A DNA stretch of 27,933 nucleotides from Prevotella sp. UBA2739 (GTDB lineage Bacteria; Bacteroidota; Bacteroidia; Bacteroidales; Bacteroidaceae), in NCBI GenBank assembly GCA_002353525.1, contig DEJV01000038.1, positions 7,189 to 35,121 on the forward strand, in the 5' to 3' direction. The stretch's first letter is position 1; the number at the start of each line of letters is the position of its first letter. The notes under the pieces were generated by a model. That model was not told the DNA's origin and ran no database searches. It worked only from the letters and a program-made list of their open reading frames with translations. The translations under genes were made by a program, and so were the position numbers. Positions 6,768 through 15,474 of this stretch are shown in pieces.

Positions 6768-8138
6768 ATGGATAATAAAACAGCAACACTCGAACTAGGA
6801 ACAAAGCCCGTAGGAAAACTGCTGATGCAGTATGCCATACCGGCCATCGTGGCAATGGTAGCCTCGTCGCTATATAATATGGTGGACTCAATATTCATCG
6901 GACAAGGCGTAGGCCCTATGGCCATATCCGGGCTGGCCATTACCTTCCCATTCATGAACCTCAGCGGAGCCATCGGCGCTTGTGTCGGCGTGGGAGCTGC
7001 CACCTTCTTGTCGGTAAAGCTGGGGCAGAAGGACTATTCTATGGCACAGCGCATATTGGGCAACTCGGTGGTGCTGAAAATCATTACGGGCATCATCTTC
7101 GGAGCAGTATGCCTGTGGTTTCTCGACCCCATCCTGCGATTCTTCGGTGCTACAGACAACACACTGCCCTATGCACACGAATACATGGTGGTGATTTTGC
7201 TGGGCAACGTCATCACCCACCTTTACTTTGGTATGAACGCCATGCTGCGAGCCGCATCGAAGCCCAGGCACTCGATGTATGCCACCATCTTCACCGTGGT
7301 GCTCAACACGGCACTTGACCCCCTGTTCATCTATACCTTCGACATGGGCATCCGTGGTGCTGCCCTGGCCACCGTCATCTCGCAAGCCACGGCACTGTGC
7401 TGGCAAATCAAGCTGTTCTGCAATCCCAACGAACTGCTGCATTTCAAGCGGGGCATCTACAAGCTCGACTGGAACATCATCAAAAATATTCTGTCTATCG
7501 GCGTGTCACCGCTGGCCATGAACACATGCTCATGCATTGTGGTAATCTTCATCAACACGGCATTGGTACGCCATGGAGGCGACCTGGCCGTAGGTGCCTA
7601 TGGCATTGCCAACCGCATTGGCTTCATCTTCTTCATGATTGTGATGGGCATCAACCAAGGCATGCAGCCTATTGCCGGCTATAACTATGGCGCCATGCAG
7701 TTCGACCGTATGCTGAAGGTGCTAAACCTCTCGATGGTCAGCGCCACACTCGTCCTGTTTATAGGATGGCTGGTGGGCGAACTGCTACCCTACCCTTGCG
7801 TGCGGCTGTTCACCTCCGACCCCGAACTGATAGAGAAGTCGGTGCGAGGCATCCGCATCAATATGCTCGTATTCCCGCTGATTGGCTCGCAGGCCGTCAT
7901 CACCAACTTCTTCCAGTCTATCGGCAAAGCCAAAATCAGCATCTTCCTCTCACTGTCGCGGCAGATGATTTTCCTGCTGCCCTTGCTCATCGCCCTGCCA
8001 CCCATCATGGGAGTAGACGGTGTATGGGCTGCCCTGCCTGCCAGCGACACTGTGGCATTCATCGTGACATGGATTATCATGTTCCGTTATATGAGAAAAT
8101 TCAGACAACAACATAAAGAACTCACCAATGGACGATAA
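6768..8138 (+). CDS. MATE family multidrug/metabolite efflux transporter
   Basis: Inner-membrane antiporter of the MATE (MatE) family that exports cationic compounds in exchange for Na+ or H+. It has 456 residues from the ATG at 6768; a longer frame from 6600 is rejected because its first 56 codons run through the repeat array, terminator and promoter. About twelve hydrophobic segments form two homologous halves. The first half begins GKLLMQYAIPAIVAMVASSL and has NMVDSIFIGQGVGPMAISGL, the typical first-half motif. The second begins near NILSIGVSPLAMNTCSCIVV with ANRIGFIFFMIVMGINQGMQ and PIAGYNYGA, the typical second-half motif. The substrate cannot be read from sequence. Its 3' end overlaps the next gene by 11 bases. 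Confidence 0.92.
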   Translation: MDNKTATLELGTKPVGKLLMQYAIPAIVAMVASSLYNMVDSIFIGQGVGPMAISGLAITFPFMNLSGAIGACVGVGAATFLSVKLGQKDYSMAQRILGNSVVLKIITGIIFGAVCLWFLDPILRFFGATDNTLPYAHEYMVVILLGNVITHLYFGMNAMLRAASKPRHSMYATIFTVVLNTALDPLFIYTFDMGIRGAALATVISQATALCWQIKLFCNPNELLHFKRGIYKLDWNIIKNILSIGVSPLAMNTCSCIVVIFINTALVRHGGDLAVGAYGIANRIGFIFFMIVMGINQGMQPIAGYNYGAMQFDRMLKVLNLSMVSATLVLFIGWLVGELLPYPCVRLFTSDPELIEKSVRGIRINMLVFPLIGSQAVITNFFQSIGKAKISIFLSLSRQMIFLLPLLIALPPIMGVDGVWAALPASDTVAFIVTWIIMFRYMRKFRQQHKELTNGR

Positions 8139-8754
8139 AAAAATCATCATCAATGTGGGCAGACAACTTGGATCGGGCGGCCGGACCATTGCCAAGCGAC
8201 TGGCAGAGACTTTCGGCTGTACGTTCTATGACAAGGAACTGCTCAATCTGGCTGCCAAGGAAAGTGGCTTCTCGGAGAAGTTCTTCGAGCAGAACGATGA
8301 GCAGAAGGGCTTTCTGAAATCGTTGTTTCATCTGCATGCCCCACATGTGGGCGACAACAACTTCTACAGCAGCCGTTTCTCGCAGGAGAGTCTTTTTCAG
8401 TTTCAGAGCGACGCCATTCAGAAAGCTGCCCGTGAAGGATCGTGTGTGTTTGTGGGCCGGTGTGCCGACTATATTCTGCGCGACTTCCCCAATGTGGTGA
8501 ACATCTTTGTCACAGCCGACATCGACGAGCGCGCCAGGATGGTGGCCCAGCGACACGATTGCCCAATGGAGGAAGCGATGAAAATCATACAAAACGTGGA
8601 GAGCTCGCGCGCGTCGTACTATAATTATTATACGGGCAAAAAATGGGGAGTAGCGTCTTCCTACGACCTGTGCATCAGTACTACCCCACTGGGCATCGAC
8701 GATACGGAACGCCTCATCGAGACTTTCATCCGCGAACGAATGAAAAAGTTGTAA
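8128..8754 (+). CDS. Cytidylate-kinase-like P-loop protein
   Basis: A 208-residue cytoplasmic protein of the cytidylate kinase-like family common in Bacteroidota and Clostridia. The P-loop is close to the start: INVGRQLGSGGRTIAKRLA (about 8-26). Other kinase-fold parts are FYDKELLNLAAKESG (33-47), SCVFVGRCADYIL (about 104-116) and a lid-like IDERARMVAQR region. True CMP kinase (Cmk) has a different nucleotide-binding insertion, so the substrate is uncertain and no symbol is given. It overlaps the MATE gene by 11 bases and ends two bases before the phosphodiesterase ATG, so the three are translated together. Confidence 0.82.
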   Translation: MDDKKIIINVGRQLGSGGRTIAKRLAETFGCTFYDKELLNLAAKESGFSEKFFEQNDEQKGFLKSLFHLHAPHVGDNNFYSSRFSQESLFQFQSDAIQKAAREGSCVFVGRCADYILRDFPNVVNIFVTADIDERARMVAQRHDCPMEEAMKIIQNVESSRASYYNYYTGKKWGVASSYDLCISTTPLGIDDTERLIETFIRERMKKL

Positions 8755-8756
8755 GA

Positions 8757-9248
8757 ATGAAGAAAATTGGTATAATCAGCGATACCCATGCCTATTGGGA
8801 TCCCAAATACCTGCACTATTTCGAACCCTGCGACGAGATATGGCATGCGGGCGACATTGGCTCTTTGGAAGTGGCGCAACGGCTGGCAGAGTTCCGACCG
8901 TTACGGGCCGTCTATGGCAACTGCGACGGGGGCGACTTGCGCCGTATGTACAGTGAGACTCTGAGATGGAAGTGTGAGGATGCCGAGGTGTTGATGAAGC
9001 ATATCGGCGGTTATCCGGGCAACTACGACCCCTCCATCCGCGGACAAATCTATGCATCGCCGCCACAACTTTTCATTTCCGGCCACTCACATATCCTGAA
9101 GGTGAAGTACGACCGCACACTCAACCTGCTGCACATCAACCCCGGAGCTGCAGGCCTGCAAGGGTGGCACAAAGAGAGAACGCTAATAAGATTGACCGTA
9201 GAGGGCAATAAATTCACCGATTGTGAAGTTATTACTTTAGGAAGATAA
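8757..9248 (+). CDS. YfcE/MJ0936-type metallophosphoesterase
   Basis: Small calcineurin-like phosphodiesterase of 163 residues from the ATG at 8757; the longer frame from 8643 lies inside the preceding gene and is rejected. All metal-binding motifs are present in order: SDTH (D9, H11), HAGDIG (D33), GNCDG (N55, D57), KHIGG (H82) and SGHSH (H110, H112). This set defines the YfcE/VPS29-like group of Mn2+-dependent phosphodiesterases; the natural substrate is usually unknown. It starts two bases after the kinase-like gene stop, and rfbB follows after 20 bases. Confidence 0.88.
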   Translation: MKKIGIISDTHAYWDPKYLHYFEPCDEIWHAGDIGSLEVAQRLAEFRPLRAVYGNCDGGDLRRMYSETLRWKCEDAEVLMKHIGGYPGNYDPSIRGQIYASPPQLFISGHSHILKVKYDRTLNLLHINPGAAGLQGWHKERTLIRLTVEGNKFTDCEVITLGR

Positions 9249-9268
9249 AACAAAAAACAACAATAGAT

Positions 9269-10402
9269 ATGAAAACGATCGTCATTACCGGCGGTGCCGG
9301 ATTCATTGGCAGTCATGTGGTACGCCTGTTCGTCAACAAATATCCTGACTACCACATCATCAACCTCGACAAGCTGACGTATGCGGGCAACTTGGCCAAC
9401 CTGAAGGATATTGAGGACAAGCCCAACTACGAATTTGTAAAAATGGACATCTGCGACTTCGATGCTTTCTACAAACTGATGCAAGAGAAGCACGTAGACG
9501 GCATTATCCATCTGGCTGCCGAAAGTCATGTGGACCGCAGCATCAAAGACCCCTTCACCTTTGCACGCACCAATGTGATGGGTACATTGAGTCTGCTGCA
9601 GGCTGCCAAACTCTATTGGGAGTCGCTGCCCGAGCGCTATGAGGGCAAGCGATTCTACCACATCTCTACCGACGAGGTGTATGGCGCACTGGAGCTGACC
9701 CACCCCGAGGGCATCGAGCCTCCGTTCACCACAACAGCCTCGAGCTCAAATCACCATCTGGCCTACGGCGACAAGTTCTTTGTGGAAACCACCAAGTACA
9801 ACCCGCATTCGCCCTACTCTGCCGCCAAGGCATCGAGTGACCACTTTGTGCGTGCCTACCACGACACCTACGGTATGCCTGTGGTGGTGACCAACTGCTC
9901 GAACAACTACGGTCCTTACCAGTTCCCCGAGAAGCTCATCCCTCTCTTCATCAACAACATTCGCCACCGCAAGCCATTGCCTGTATACGGCAAGGGCGAG
10001 AATGTGCGCGACTGGCTGTTCGTGGAAGACCATGCACGTGCCATCGACCTCATTTTCCATAAGGGCAAGGTGGCTGAGACCTACAACATCGGTGGTTTCA
10101 ATGAATGGAAGAATATCGATCTCATCCGTGTACTCATCCATACCGTCGACCGTCTGCTTGGTCGCAAGGAAGGCGAAGACATGGACCTCATCACCTTTGT
10201 CACCGACCGTGCCGGACATGACCTTCGCTATGCCATCGACTCTACCAAACTGCAACGTGAGCTAGGATGGGAACCCAGCCTGCAGTTCGAGGAAGGCATC
10301 GAGAAGACTGTCAGCTGGTATCTCGACAACCAAGAGTGGCTCGACAACGTCACCTCCGGAGACTATCAGAAGTACTACGAGAACATGTACGCTAACCGCT
10401 AG
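9269..10402 (+). CDS. rfbB: dTDP-glucose 4,6-dehydratase
   Basis: NAD+-dependent short-chain dehydrogenase-type enzyme converting dTDP-glucose to dTDP-4-keto-6-deoxyglucose, the branch point for dTDP-rhamnose and dTDP-amino sugars of surface glycans. It has 377 residues. The Rossmann motif GGAGFIGSHVV is at 8-18, with HLAAESHVDRSI typical of RmlB, STDEVYG carrying the catalytic Thr/Asp/Glu, and YSAAK carrying the catalytic Tyr and Lys. GEDMDLITFVTDRAGHDLRY is the substrate-binding region. A slight insertion after VYGALELTHPEGI lengthens it relative to E. coli RmlB (about 360). rfbA, rfbC and rfbD are not in this window, but an FdtA-like ketoisomerase lies three genes downstream. Confidence 0.95.
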   Translation: MKTIVITGGAGFIGSHVVRLFVNKYPDYHIINLDKLTYAGNLANLKDIEDKPNYEFVKMDICDFDAFYKLMQEKHVDGIIHLAAESHVDRSIKDPFTFARTNVMGTLSLLQAAKLYWESLPERYEGKRFYHISTDEVYGALELTHPEGIEPPFTTTASSSNHHLAYGDKFFVETTKYNPHSPYSAAKASSDHFVRAYHDTYGMPVVVTNCSNNYGPYQFPEKLIPLFINNIRHRKPLPVYGKGENVRDWLFVEDHARAIDLIFHKGKVAETYNIGGFNEWKNIDLIRVLIHTVDRLLGRKEGEDMDLITFVTDRAGHDLRYAIDSTKLQRELGWEPSLQFEEGIEKTVSWYLDNQEWLDNVTSGDYQKYYENMYANR

Positions 10403-10418
10403 GTAAAAGTATAAAGCT

Positions 10419-10718
10419 ATGGATCCACTATCCCGTGAACTGCAAACTTTCCTCGTACGTATGGGTTACGAAGGCATCGACCATACCACCGAGCACATGA
10501 TGGAGCATCTTGTGGCCTTGCTCAATCCCGACGAAGAAGAGGCTCTAGTGCATTACTACGGACTCTTCGGCGAAGAGCGCATAGCCCTGGACGACATCGC
10601 CAAGGACCGGAGCGAAGAGCCGGAAACCACCTTGGCTGCTATCGACAAGAGCATCAGAAAGATTGCAGTGACCCCCGAGTGGCAGATGATAAAAACCAAA
10701 CTAAACGAAAATAAATGA
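10419..10718 (+). CDS. Small sigma-70 region-4-like protein
   Basis: A 99-residue cytoplasmic protein. The second half, LNPDEEEALVHYYGLFGEER followed by IALDDIAKDR and IDKSIRKIAVTPEW, follows the spacing of sigma-70 region 4 (EAKVLRMRFGI, LEEVGKQF, IEAKALRKL in RpoD). The central recognition-helix part is poorly conserved and no region 2 is present. The N-terminal 30 residues are a separate helical stretch. It begins 16 bases after rfbB and overlaps purT by four bases (ATGA). The resemblance is my reading of the pattern; it may be a degenerate HTH with another role. Confidence 0.6.
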   Translation: MDPLSRELQTFLVRMGYEGIDHTTEHMMEHLVALLNPDEEEALVHYYGLFGEERIALDDIAKDRSEEPETTLAAIDKSIRKIAVTPEWQMIKTKLNENK

Positions 10719-11914
10719 AGAAAATATTGCTGTTAGGCTCAGGCGAACTGGGCAAAGAATTTGTAATCGCCGCCATGCGGGCAGGCCAGTATGTGATTGC
10801 CTGTGACCGCTACGACAATGCCCCTGCCATGCAGGTGGCCGATGAGCGCGAAGTGTTCAACATGCTCGATGGCGATGCGCTGGAGGCCGTGGTGAGAAAG
10901 CACCAGCCCGACATCATCGTTCCTGAAATAGAAGCCATCCGCACCGAGCGCCTGTTCAAGTTTGAGGAAGAGGGCATACAGGTGGTGCCATCGGCCCGCG
11001 CTGTCAACTACACCATGAACCGCCGTGCCATTCGCGACCTGGCCGCTAAAGAGCTGGGACTGCGCACGGCCAAATACTTCTATGCCAAGACATTTGATGA
11101 ATTTAAAAAGGCTGCCGACGAGATTGGCTTCCCCTGCGTAGTGAAACCACTGATGTCATCGTCGGGTCACGGACAGAGCTATGTGCACAACGATGACGAA
11201 CTAGAGCAGGCTTTCCGCGAGGCCATGGAAGGCAGCCGTGGCGATGTGAAAGAGGTCATCATCGAGGAGTTCATCGATTTCGACAGCGAGTTCACATTGC
11301 TCACCGTTACCCAGCAGCACGGATGGCCCACCCTGTTCTGTCCCCCGATAGGACACGTTCAGAAGGGTGGCGACTATCGTGAGTCGTGGCAGCCTTACAA
11401 GATTAGCGACGAAGCACTGCAGCAGGCACAGACCATGGCCGACAAGGTGACCCGTGCACTGACTGGTGCCGGCATCTGGGGTGTGGAGTTCTTCCTCACT
11501 AAGCAGGGCGAGGTCATCTTCAGCGAATTGTCGCCACGTCCGCACGACACGGGTATGGTGACTCTCGGCCACACCACCAATCTCTCTGAGTTTGAGCTGC
11601 ACTTCCGTGCCGTTATGGGACTGCCCATTCCAGCCATCCACCTGGAGCATGCCGGAGCATCGGCTGTCATTCTGTCGCCCGTAGAGGCTAACACGCCAGT
11701 AGACCGCTCGCTGTTGCCCTACAACCTAGACGAGGCGCTGAAGGAAGACCGCACCCGCATCCGCATCTTCGGAAAACCCGAAGCCCACAAAGGGCGCCGC
11801 ATGGGCGTGGTGCTCTGCTATGGCGAGGTAGGCGACGATGTGAACGCACTCCGCGACAAGGCCAAGCGGCTGGCCAAAACCGTATTGGGAACCGACTCAT
11901 ACATGAAGAAATAA
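10715..11914 (+). CDS. purT: Formate-dependent phosphoribosylglycinamide formyltransferase
   Basis: ATP-grasp enzyme that adds formate to GAR, the third step of purine synthesis, without tetrahydrofolate. It has 399 residues (E. coli PurT has 392). The N-terminal pre-ATP-grasp part has KKILLLGSGELGKEFVIAAM, followed by CDRYDNAPAMQVAD. The ATP-grasp core has FPCVVKPLMSSSGHGQS, EVIIEEFIDFDSEFTLLTV and GVEFFLTKQGEVIFSELSPR. PRPHDTGMVTL and a C-terminal GRRMGVVL complete the family pattern. The gene overlaps the upstream small protein by four bases and is followed after 14 bases by the sugar ketoisomerase, an unusual neighbourhood for purT. Confidence 0.95.
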   Translation: MKKILLLGSGELGKEFVIAAMRAGQYVIACDRYDNAPAMQVADEREVFNMLDGDALEAVVRKHQPDIIVPEIEAIRTERLFKFEEEGIQVVPSARAVNYTMNRRAIRDLAAKELGLRTAKYFYAKTFDEFKKAADEIGFPCVVKPLMSSSGHGQSYVHNDDELEQAFREAMEGSRGDVKEVIIEEFIDFDSEFTLLTVTQQHGWPTLFCPPIGHVQKGGDYRESWQPYKISDEALQQAQTMADKVTRALTGAGIWGVEFFLTKQGEVIFSELSPRPHDTGMVTLGHTTNLSEFELHFRAVMGLPIPAIHLEHAGASAVILSPVEANTPVDRSLLPYNLDEALKEDRTRIRIFGKPEAHKGRRMGVVLCYGEVGDDVNALRDKAKRLAKTVLGTDSYMKK

Positions 11915-11928
11915 AAGAAGAAAGTCCA

Positions 11929-12327
11929 ATGGCAGGTCAAATCATCGAACTTCCCAAAATCACCGACCCACGGGGCAACCTGACTGTGGCAGAGCAGCTG
12001 AAGGACGTGCCTTTCGACATCAAACGTGCCTACTGGGTGTACGACGTGCCGGGCGGTGAAAGCCGTGGCGGACATGCACACAAACGTCTCAAGCAAGTGG
12101 TCATTGCCCTGAGCGGTTCGTTCCATGTGACGCTCGACGATGGGAAAGAGAAGCAGACCTTCCTGCTTAACCACCCTTGGCAAGGACTTCTGATTGAGAC
12201 AGGCGTATGGCGGACACTCGACGATTTCTCGAGTGGCGCCGTTTGCCTGGTGCTGGCCTCTGAGCCCTACGAGGAGGAGGATTATATTTACGACCACGAC
12301 GAGTTTCTGGCTTACGTAGCAAAATGA
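11929..12327 (+). CDS. FdtA/WxcM-type dTDP-sugar 3,4-ketoisomerase
   Basis: Cupin-fold isomerase of 132 residues that moves the keto group of dTDP-4-keto-6-deoxyglucose between C4 and C3, feeding synthesis of dTDP-3-amino sugars such as Fuc3NAc or Qui3NAc. The motif RAYWVYDVPGGESRGGHAHK includes H49 and H51, the positions known as catalytic histidines in FdtA. KQVVIALSGSFHV, NHPWQGLLIETGVWR and VLASEPYEEEDYI complete the family pattern. The substrate would come from rfbB upstream. It overlaps the following acyltransferase gene by four bases. Which epimer it makes (FdtA versus QdtA) cannot be told by eye. Confidence 0.88.
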   Translation: MAGQIIELPKITDPRGNLTVAEQLKDVPFDIKRAYWVYDVPGGESRGGHAHKRLKQVVIALSGSFHVTLDDGKEKQTFLLNHPWQGLLIETGVWRTLDDFSSGAVCLVLASEPYEEEDYIYDHDEFLAYVAK

Positions 12328-13283
12328 CCACAACACAAAGGGACATGGTAGAAATAGTAAGATACGCCCCAGAGCGTGCGGCAGAATGGAACCAGTTTGT
12401 GGCGCAATCGAAGAATGGCACTTTCCTCTTCGATCGCAATTACATGGACTATCACAGCGACCGCTTCCACGACCATTCGCTCATGTTCTTTGTGAAGGGA
12501 AAACTCTATGCCCTGCTACCAGCCAATGTAGACGCCACCACCTTATACTCGCATCAAGGACTGACCTATGGGGGCCTGATCACCAACATGCAAGCTACGG
12601 CAGCTGTTACCCTCAGGGTTTTTCATGAAATGAATGCGTATTTGCGCGGTGCCGGCATACAACGGGTAGTCTACAAAGCCATACCGTGGATCTACCACCA
12701 AGTACCTGCCGAGGAAGACCTCTACGCCATGTATAGGGAGTGCCCACTGCGACTTGCCGCACGCGAAATATCGACAACCATTATGCTGCAGAAGGATCTG
12801 CGCTGGAGCCGTCTGCGCCGCAGAGGCATCCAGCGGGCAGCCGACAAGGGTGTAACCGTCAGCCTGGCCGACGACGAGGCAGCCTTTTGGGAAGTTCTCA
12901 CCAGCAACCTAGAGCATAAATACGGCGTGCGTCCGGTGCACAGCTTAGAGGAGATACAGCTGTTGCGCTCACGTTTCCGCCGCCAGATGCCCCTGTACGT
13001 AGCACGAAAAGACGAACGCGTCGTCGGTGGCGTATTGCTCTATGTCACGCCACAGGTGGTGCACGCCCAATATAGTTCCGCAACGGCTGAGGGAAAGCAA
13101 CTGGGAGCCATCGACGCCATCTACGACCGCATCATGCACCACGACTACCACGACTTTCCCTATTTTGATTTCGGGAAGTCGACCGAAGAGCAGGGACATC
13201 GACTCAACGAGACGCTCATCCACCAGAAAGAAGGCTTCGGCGGGCGGGCCGTCTGCTATGACACCTACGAGTGGACGCTCTGA
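12324..13283 (+). CDS. FemAB/GNAT-fold acyltransferase-like protein
   Basis: A 319-residue cytoplasmic protein with no signal or transmembrane segment. The order of parts matches the FemAB-like (tandem GNAT) family: WNQFVAQSKNGTFLFDRNYM near the N-terminus, KAIPWIYHQVPAEEDLYAMY in the middle, then a second GNAT half with RFRRQMPLYVARKDERVVGG, VVHAQYSSATAEGKQLGAID and YFDFGKSTEEQGHRLNETLI. Because it is translationally coupled to the FdtA-type ketoisomerase, a role in acylating an amino sugar is a reasonable inference, although the usual FdtC-type acyltransferase has a different (hexapeptide) fold. An alternative start is ATG at 12345. It is the last gene before the terminator. Confidence 0.72.
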   Translation: MTTTQRDMVEIVRYAPERAAEWNQFVAQSKNGTFLFDRNYMDYHSDRFHDHSLMFFVKGKLYALLPANVDATTLYSHQGLTYGGLITNMQATAAVTLRVFHEMNAYLRGAGIQRVVYKAIPWIYHQVPAEEDLYAMYRECPLRLAAREISTTIMLQKDLRWSRLRRRGIQRAADKGVTVSLADDEAAFWEVLTSNLEHKYGVRPVHSLEEIQLLRSRFRRQMPLYVARKDERVVGGVLLYVTPQVVHAQYSSATAEGKQLGAIDAIYDRIMHHDYHDFPYFDFGKSTEEQGHRLNETLIHQKEGFGGRAVCYDTYEWTL

Positions 13284-13348
13284 GTTTCGAAGATATGTGG
13301 GAACAAGACTTCTCTTGTACTTTAAAGGATTTTCGAACATCCTAAATA

Positions 13349-13392
13349 AAAGGCGGAACTAGGTTTAGTGCTCTAGTTCCGCCTTTCTATTT
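13349..13392. terminator. Bidirectional intrinsic terminator
   Basis: A perfect 14-bp stem, AAAGGCGGAACTAG (13349-13362) with CTAGTTCCGCCTTT (13373-13386), and a 10-base loop. It is flanked by A-rich sequence on one side and CTATTTTTT on the other, so it can stop the plus-strand operon and the converging lut operon. Confidence 0.92.
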
Positions 13393-13406
13393 TTTACCGC
13401 TAATCT

Positions 13407-13991
13407 TTAGGGCAGCAGCAATACCGTTGCCGAGCGTGCTGCCTGTGCACCCATCACCAGCACCTGAGCGATGTCGGCCGTCTTCGACGGTCCGCTGATG
13501 AATGTTCCATAGCCGTAGTCGTTGAACTCAATGCGCTTGTAGGCCTCGTGCATATTGTTCACTATTTCGCTCTTTTTCAGCAGGATGACCAGATTCTCCG
13601 AGATAAAGCATACAGCTTTCTCCTCCATCTGCTGTGGAATCCACACACATGCATTCTCTGCCACACCAAACGAACCACGGATAATGCCCACGTCGGTACC
13701 GTTCAGGGCCTGTGGCGAACCAATGGTGTCGGGGTTGCGTGTGGCGATGGTAATCTCGGGCAGGTTGCTGGCTATCTCCTTAGCGTCGGGATACAGCCGG
13801 CGTACCACCTCGTTGATGTCCTCGCCATCCTTCACCTCAACCACTTTTCCGCCTACGGTCTCCGTCATCGAGACAAACTGTGCCAGCGGATCGGGATATG
13901 TAATTCCCTTGATATCCGACAAGTCGGGCATGTCGAACCTTTGTCGTATGTTGCTTCTGTACTTCGACAGAATATCTTCTTTCTTACTCAT
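13407..13991 (-). CDS. lutC: Lactate utilization protein C (LUD domain)
   Basis: Third subunit of the LutABC iron-sulfur complex that oxidises L-lactate to pyruvate. It has 194 residues of the LUD (YkgG/DUF162) domain: NGTDVGIIRGSFGVAENACV is the typical glycine-rich core, EKAVCFISENLVILL follows, and FISGPSKTADIAQVLVMGAQ near the C-terminus is the family signature (SKTADIE in many members). It lies downstream of lutB, separated by a 41-base spacer made of the TAATTGA-type array, and ends close to the bidirectional terminator. Confidence 0.9.
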   Translation of the reverse strand: MSKKEDILSKYRSNIRQRFDMPDLSDIKGITYPDPLAQFVSMTETVGGKVVEVKDGEDINEVVRRLYPDAKEIASNLPEITIATRNPDTIGSPQALNGTDVGIIRGSFGVAENACVWIPQQMEEKAVCFISENLVILLKKSEIVNNMHEAYKRIEFNDYGYGTFISGPSKTADIAQVLVMGAQAARSATVLLLP

Positions 13992-13997
13992 AACTCT

Positions 13998-14034
13998 AAT
14001 TCATTGTCAATTATCAACTATCAATTGTCAATTC
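13998..14034 (-). repeat. 7-bp TAATTGA-type array between lutB and lutC
   Basis: In coding orientation the lutB stop TGA is followed at once by ATTGACAATTGATAGTTGAT and further units, filling the spacer to within a few bases of the lutC start. It belongs to the same word family as the array at 2380-2414. Confidence 0.8.
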
Positions 14035-15403
14035 ACTTCACTTTGCCCTTGCGCCACAGTTCCTGGAACGAGTTCTTGGGGAACTTGAACATCTTGTGGC
14101 CCTCAGCCCAGGGATTCACGCCGCTGTTCATCAGCGCACTAGGCACATAATTGGCCAGCGGTGCGAACTTCATGGCCGTGTTATAGATGCCGCTACTGCC
14201 AAAAAGCACTTTCATGCCCTTACACATCATCTTCTTCTCTGGGTTGGCCGTGCCGAAGTCATCCAGTTGCTGGCGCCACTTATAAATCTGGTCGCCCAAG
14301 TCAACCTTCACGGGGCACAGAGTCTGACAGCTCAGGCAGAGCGTACAAGCACTCACGTTGCCACTGTGCTTCTTTACGTCGCGCAGCATGCCCAGGTTGA
14401 TGCCGATGGGGCCGGGGATGAAATAGCTGTAGCTGTAGCCTCCCGAGCGACGATACACCGGACATGTGTTCATGCACGATCCGCAGCGTATGCACTTCAG
14501 CGACTCCCAGTGCTCAGGGTTGGCAATCCACTCGCTGCGCCCGTTATCGACCAAGATGATATGCATCTTCTCGGCTGTAGGACGGGCTTTACGGAAGTGC
14601 GAGGTAAAGGTAGTGGTTGGCTGTCCTGTTCCTGCACGGCAGAGCATGCGTTGGAACACAGCCAGACTGTCGTAGTTGGGTATCACCTTTTCGAGTCCGA
14701 TAGCAGCAATGTGCAGCTTGGGGCAAGAGGTCGACATGTCGGCATTACCCTCGTTGGTGCACACCACGATGTCACCCGTCTCAGCAATACCAAAGTTACC
14801 GCCTGTCATACCGGCATCGGCCGTAAGGAACTCATTGCGCAGGCTCAAACGTGCCTGATAGGTAAGGTACGTGGGATCGTGGTTGCCCTTTTCGGTTCCT
14901 AGTTTCTCTTCGAACAGCTCACCCACATCATCGTGGTTCAGGTGGATGGCAGGCATCACGATGTGGCTGGGCTTCTGTCCTTTCAACTGGATAATACGCT
15001 CGCCGAGGTCGGTTTCCACAACCTCAATGCCATGCTCCTCGAGGTAGGGGTTCATCTCGCACTCCTCGGTAAGCATGGACTTGGACTTCACCAGTTTCTT
15101 CACATTGTGGTCTTTCAGAATGCCATACACAATCTCGTTAAACTCGTCGGCATCCTTAGCCCAATGCACGATGCATCCGTTTTTCTCGGCATTGGTGGCA
15201 AACTGATCCAGATATTCGTCTAGATGAGTAATCGTGTGGCGCTTGATTTGCGAGGCTTTCTCGCGCAGTTGCTCCCACTCGCCCAGTCCGAGGGCCATAT
15301 TGTCGCGCTTGGAACGTACCGACCAGAAAGTGGCGTCGTGCCAAGTGGCATATTTTTGGTTCTTCAAGAACTCTTTTGCAGCGTTACTATGTGGTGTACT
15401 CAT
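14033..15403 (-). CDS. lutB: Lactate utilization iron-sulfur protein B
   Basis: Iron-sulfur subunit of the L-lactate oxidation complex, 456 residues. The N-terminal two thirds form a LUD domain (AGMTGGNFGIAETGDIVV, about 197-214; CPKLHIAAIGLEKVIP, 227-242). Two ferredoxin-type clusters follow: C304, C307, C310, C314 in CIRCGSCMNTCPVYRR and C353, C356, C359, C363 in CTLCLSCQTLCPVKVD, enough for two [4Fe-4S] centres. The C-terminal part (NPWAEGHKMFKFPKNSFQELW) is typical of LutB/YkgF. It lies between lutA and lutC in the standard order, with repeat arrays in both spacers. Confidence 0.95.
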   Translation of the reverse strand: MSTPHSNAAKEFLKNQKYATWHDATFWSVRSKRDNMALGLGEWEQLREKASQIKRHTITHLDEYLDQFATNAEKNGCIVHWAKDADEFNEIVYGILKDHNVKKLVKSKSMLTEECEMNPYLEEHGIEVVETDLGERIIQLKGQKPSHIVMPAIHLNHDDVGELFEEKLGTEKGNHDPTYLTYQARLSLRNEFLTADAGMTGGNFGIAETGDIVVCTNEGNADMSTSCPKLHIAAIGLEKVIPNYDSLAVFQRMLCRAGTGQPTTTFTSHFRKARPTAEKMHIILVDNGRSEWIANPEHWESLKCIRCGSCMNTCPVYRRSGGYSYSYFIPGPIGINLGMLRDVKKHSGNVSACTLCLSCQTLCPVKVDLGDQIYKWRQQLDDFGTANPEKKMMCKGMKVLFGSSGIYNTAMKFAPLANYVPSALMNSGVNPWAEGHKMFKFPKNSFQELWRKGKVK

Positions 15404-15420
15404 AATCTCTTTTTAAATGC

Positions 15421-15474
15421 TAAATTGTCAACTATCAATTGTCATTCTCAATTGCCAATTCTCAATGCTCAAAT
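15421..15474 (-). repeat. 7-bp TAATTGA-type array between lutA and lutB
   Basis: Irregular run of CAATTGA, GAATTGG, CAATTGATAGTTGAC and related words filling the spacer. It begins at the lutA stop TGA (15469-15471) and fades out about 20 bases before the lutB start. Confidence 0.75.
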
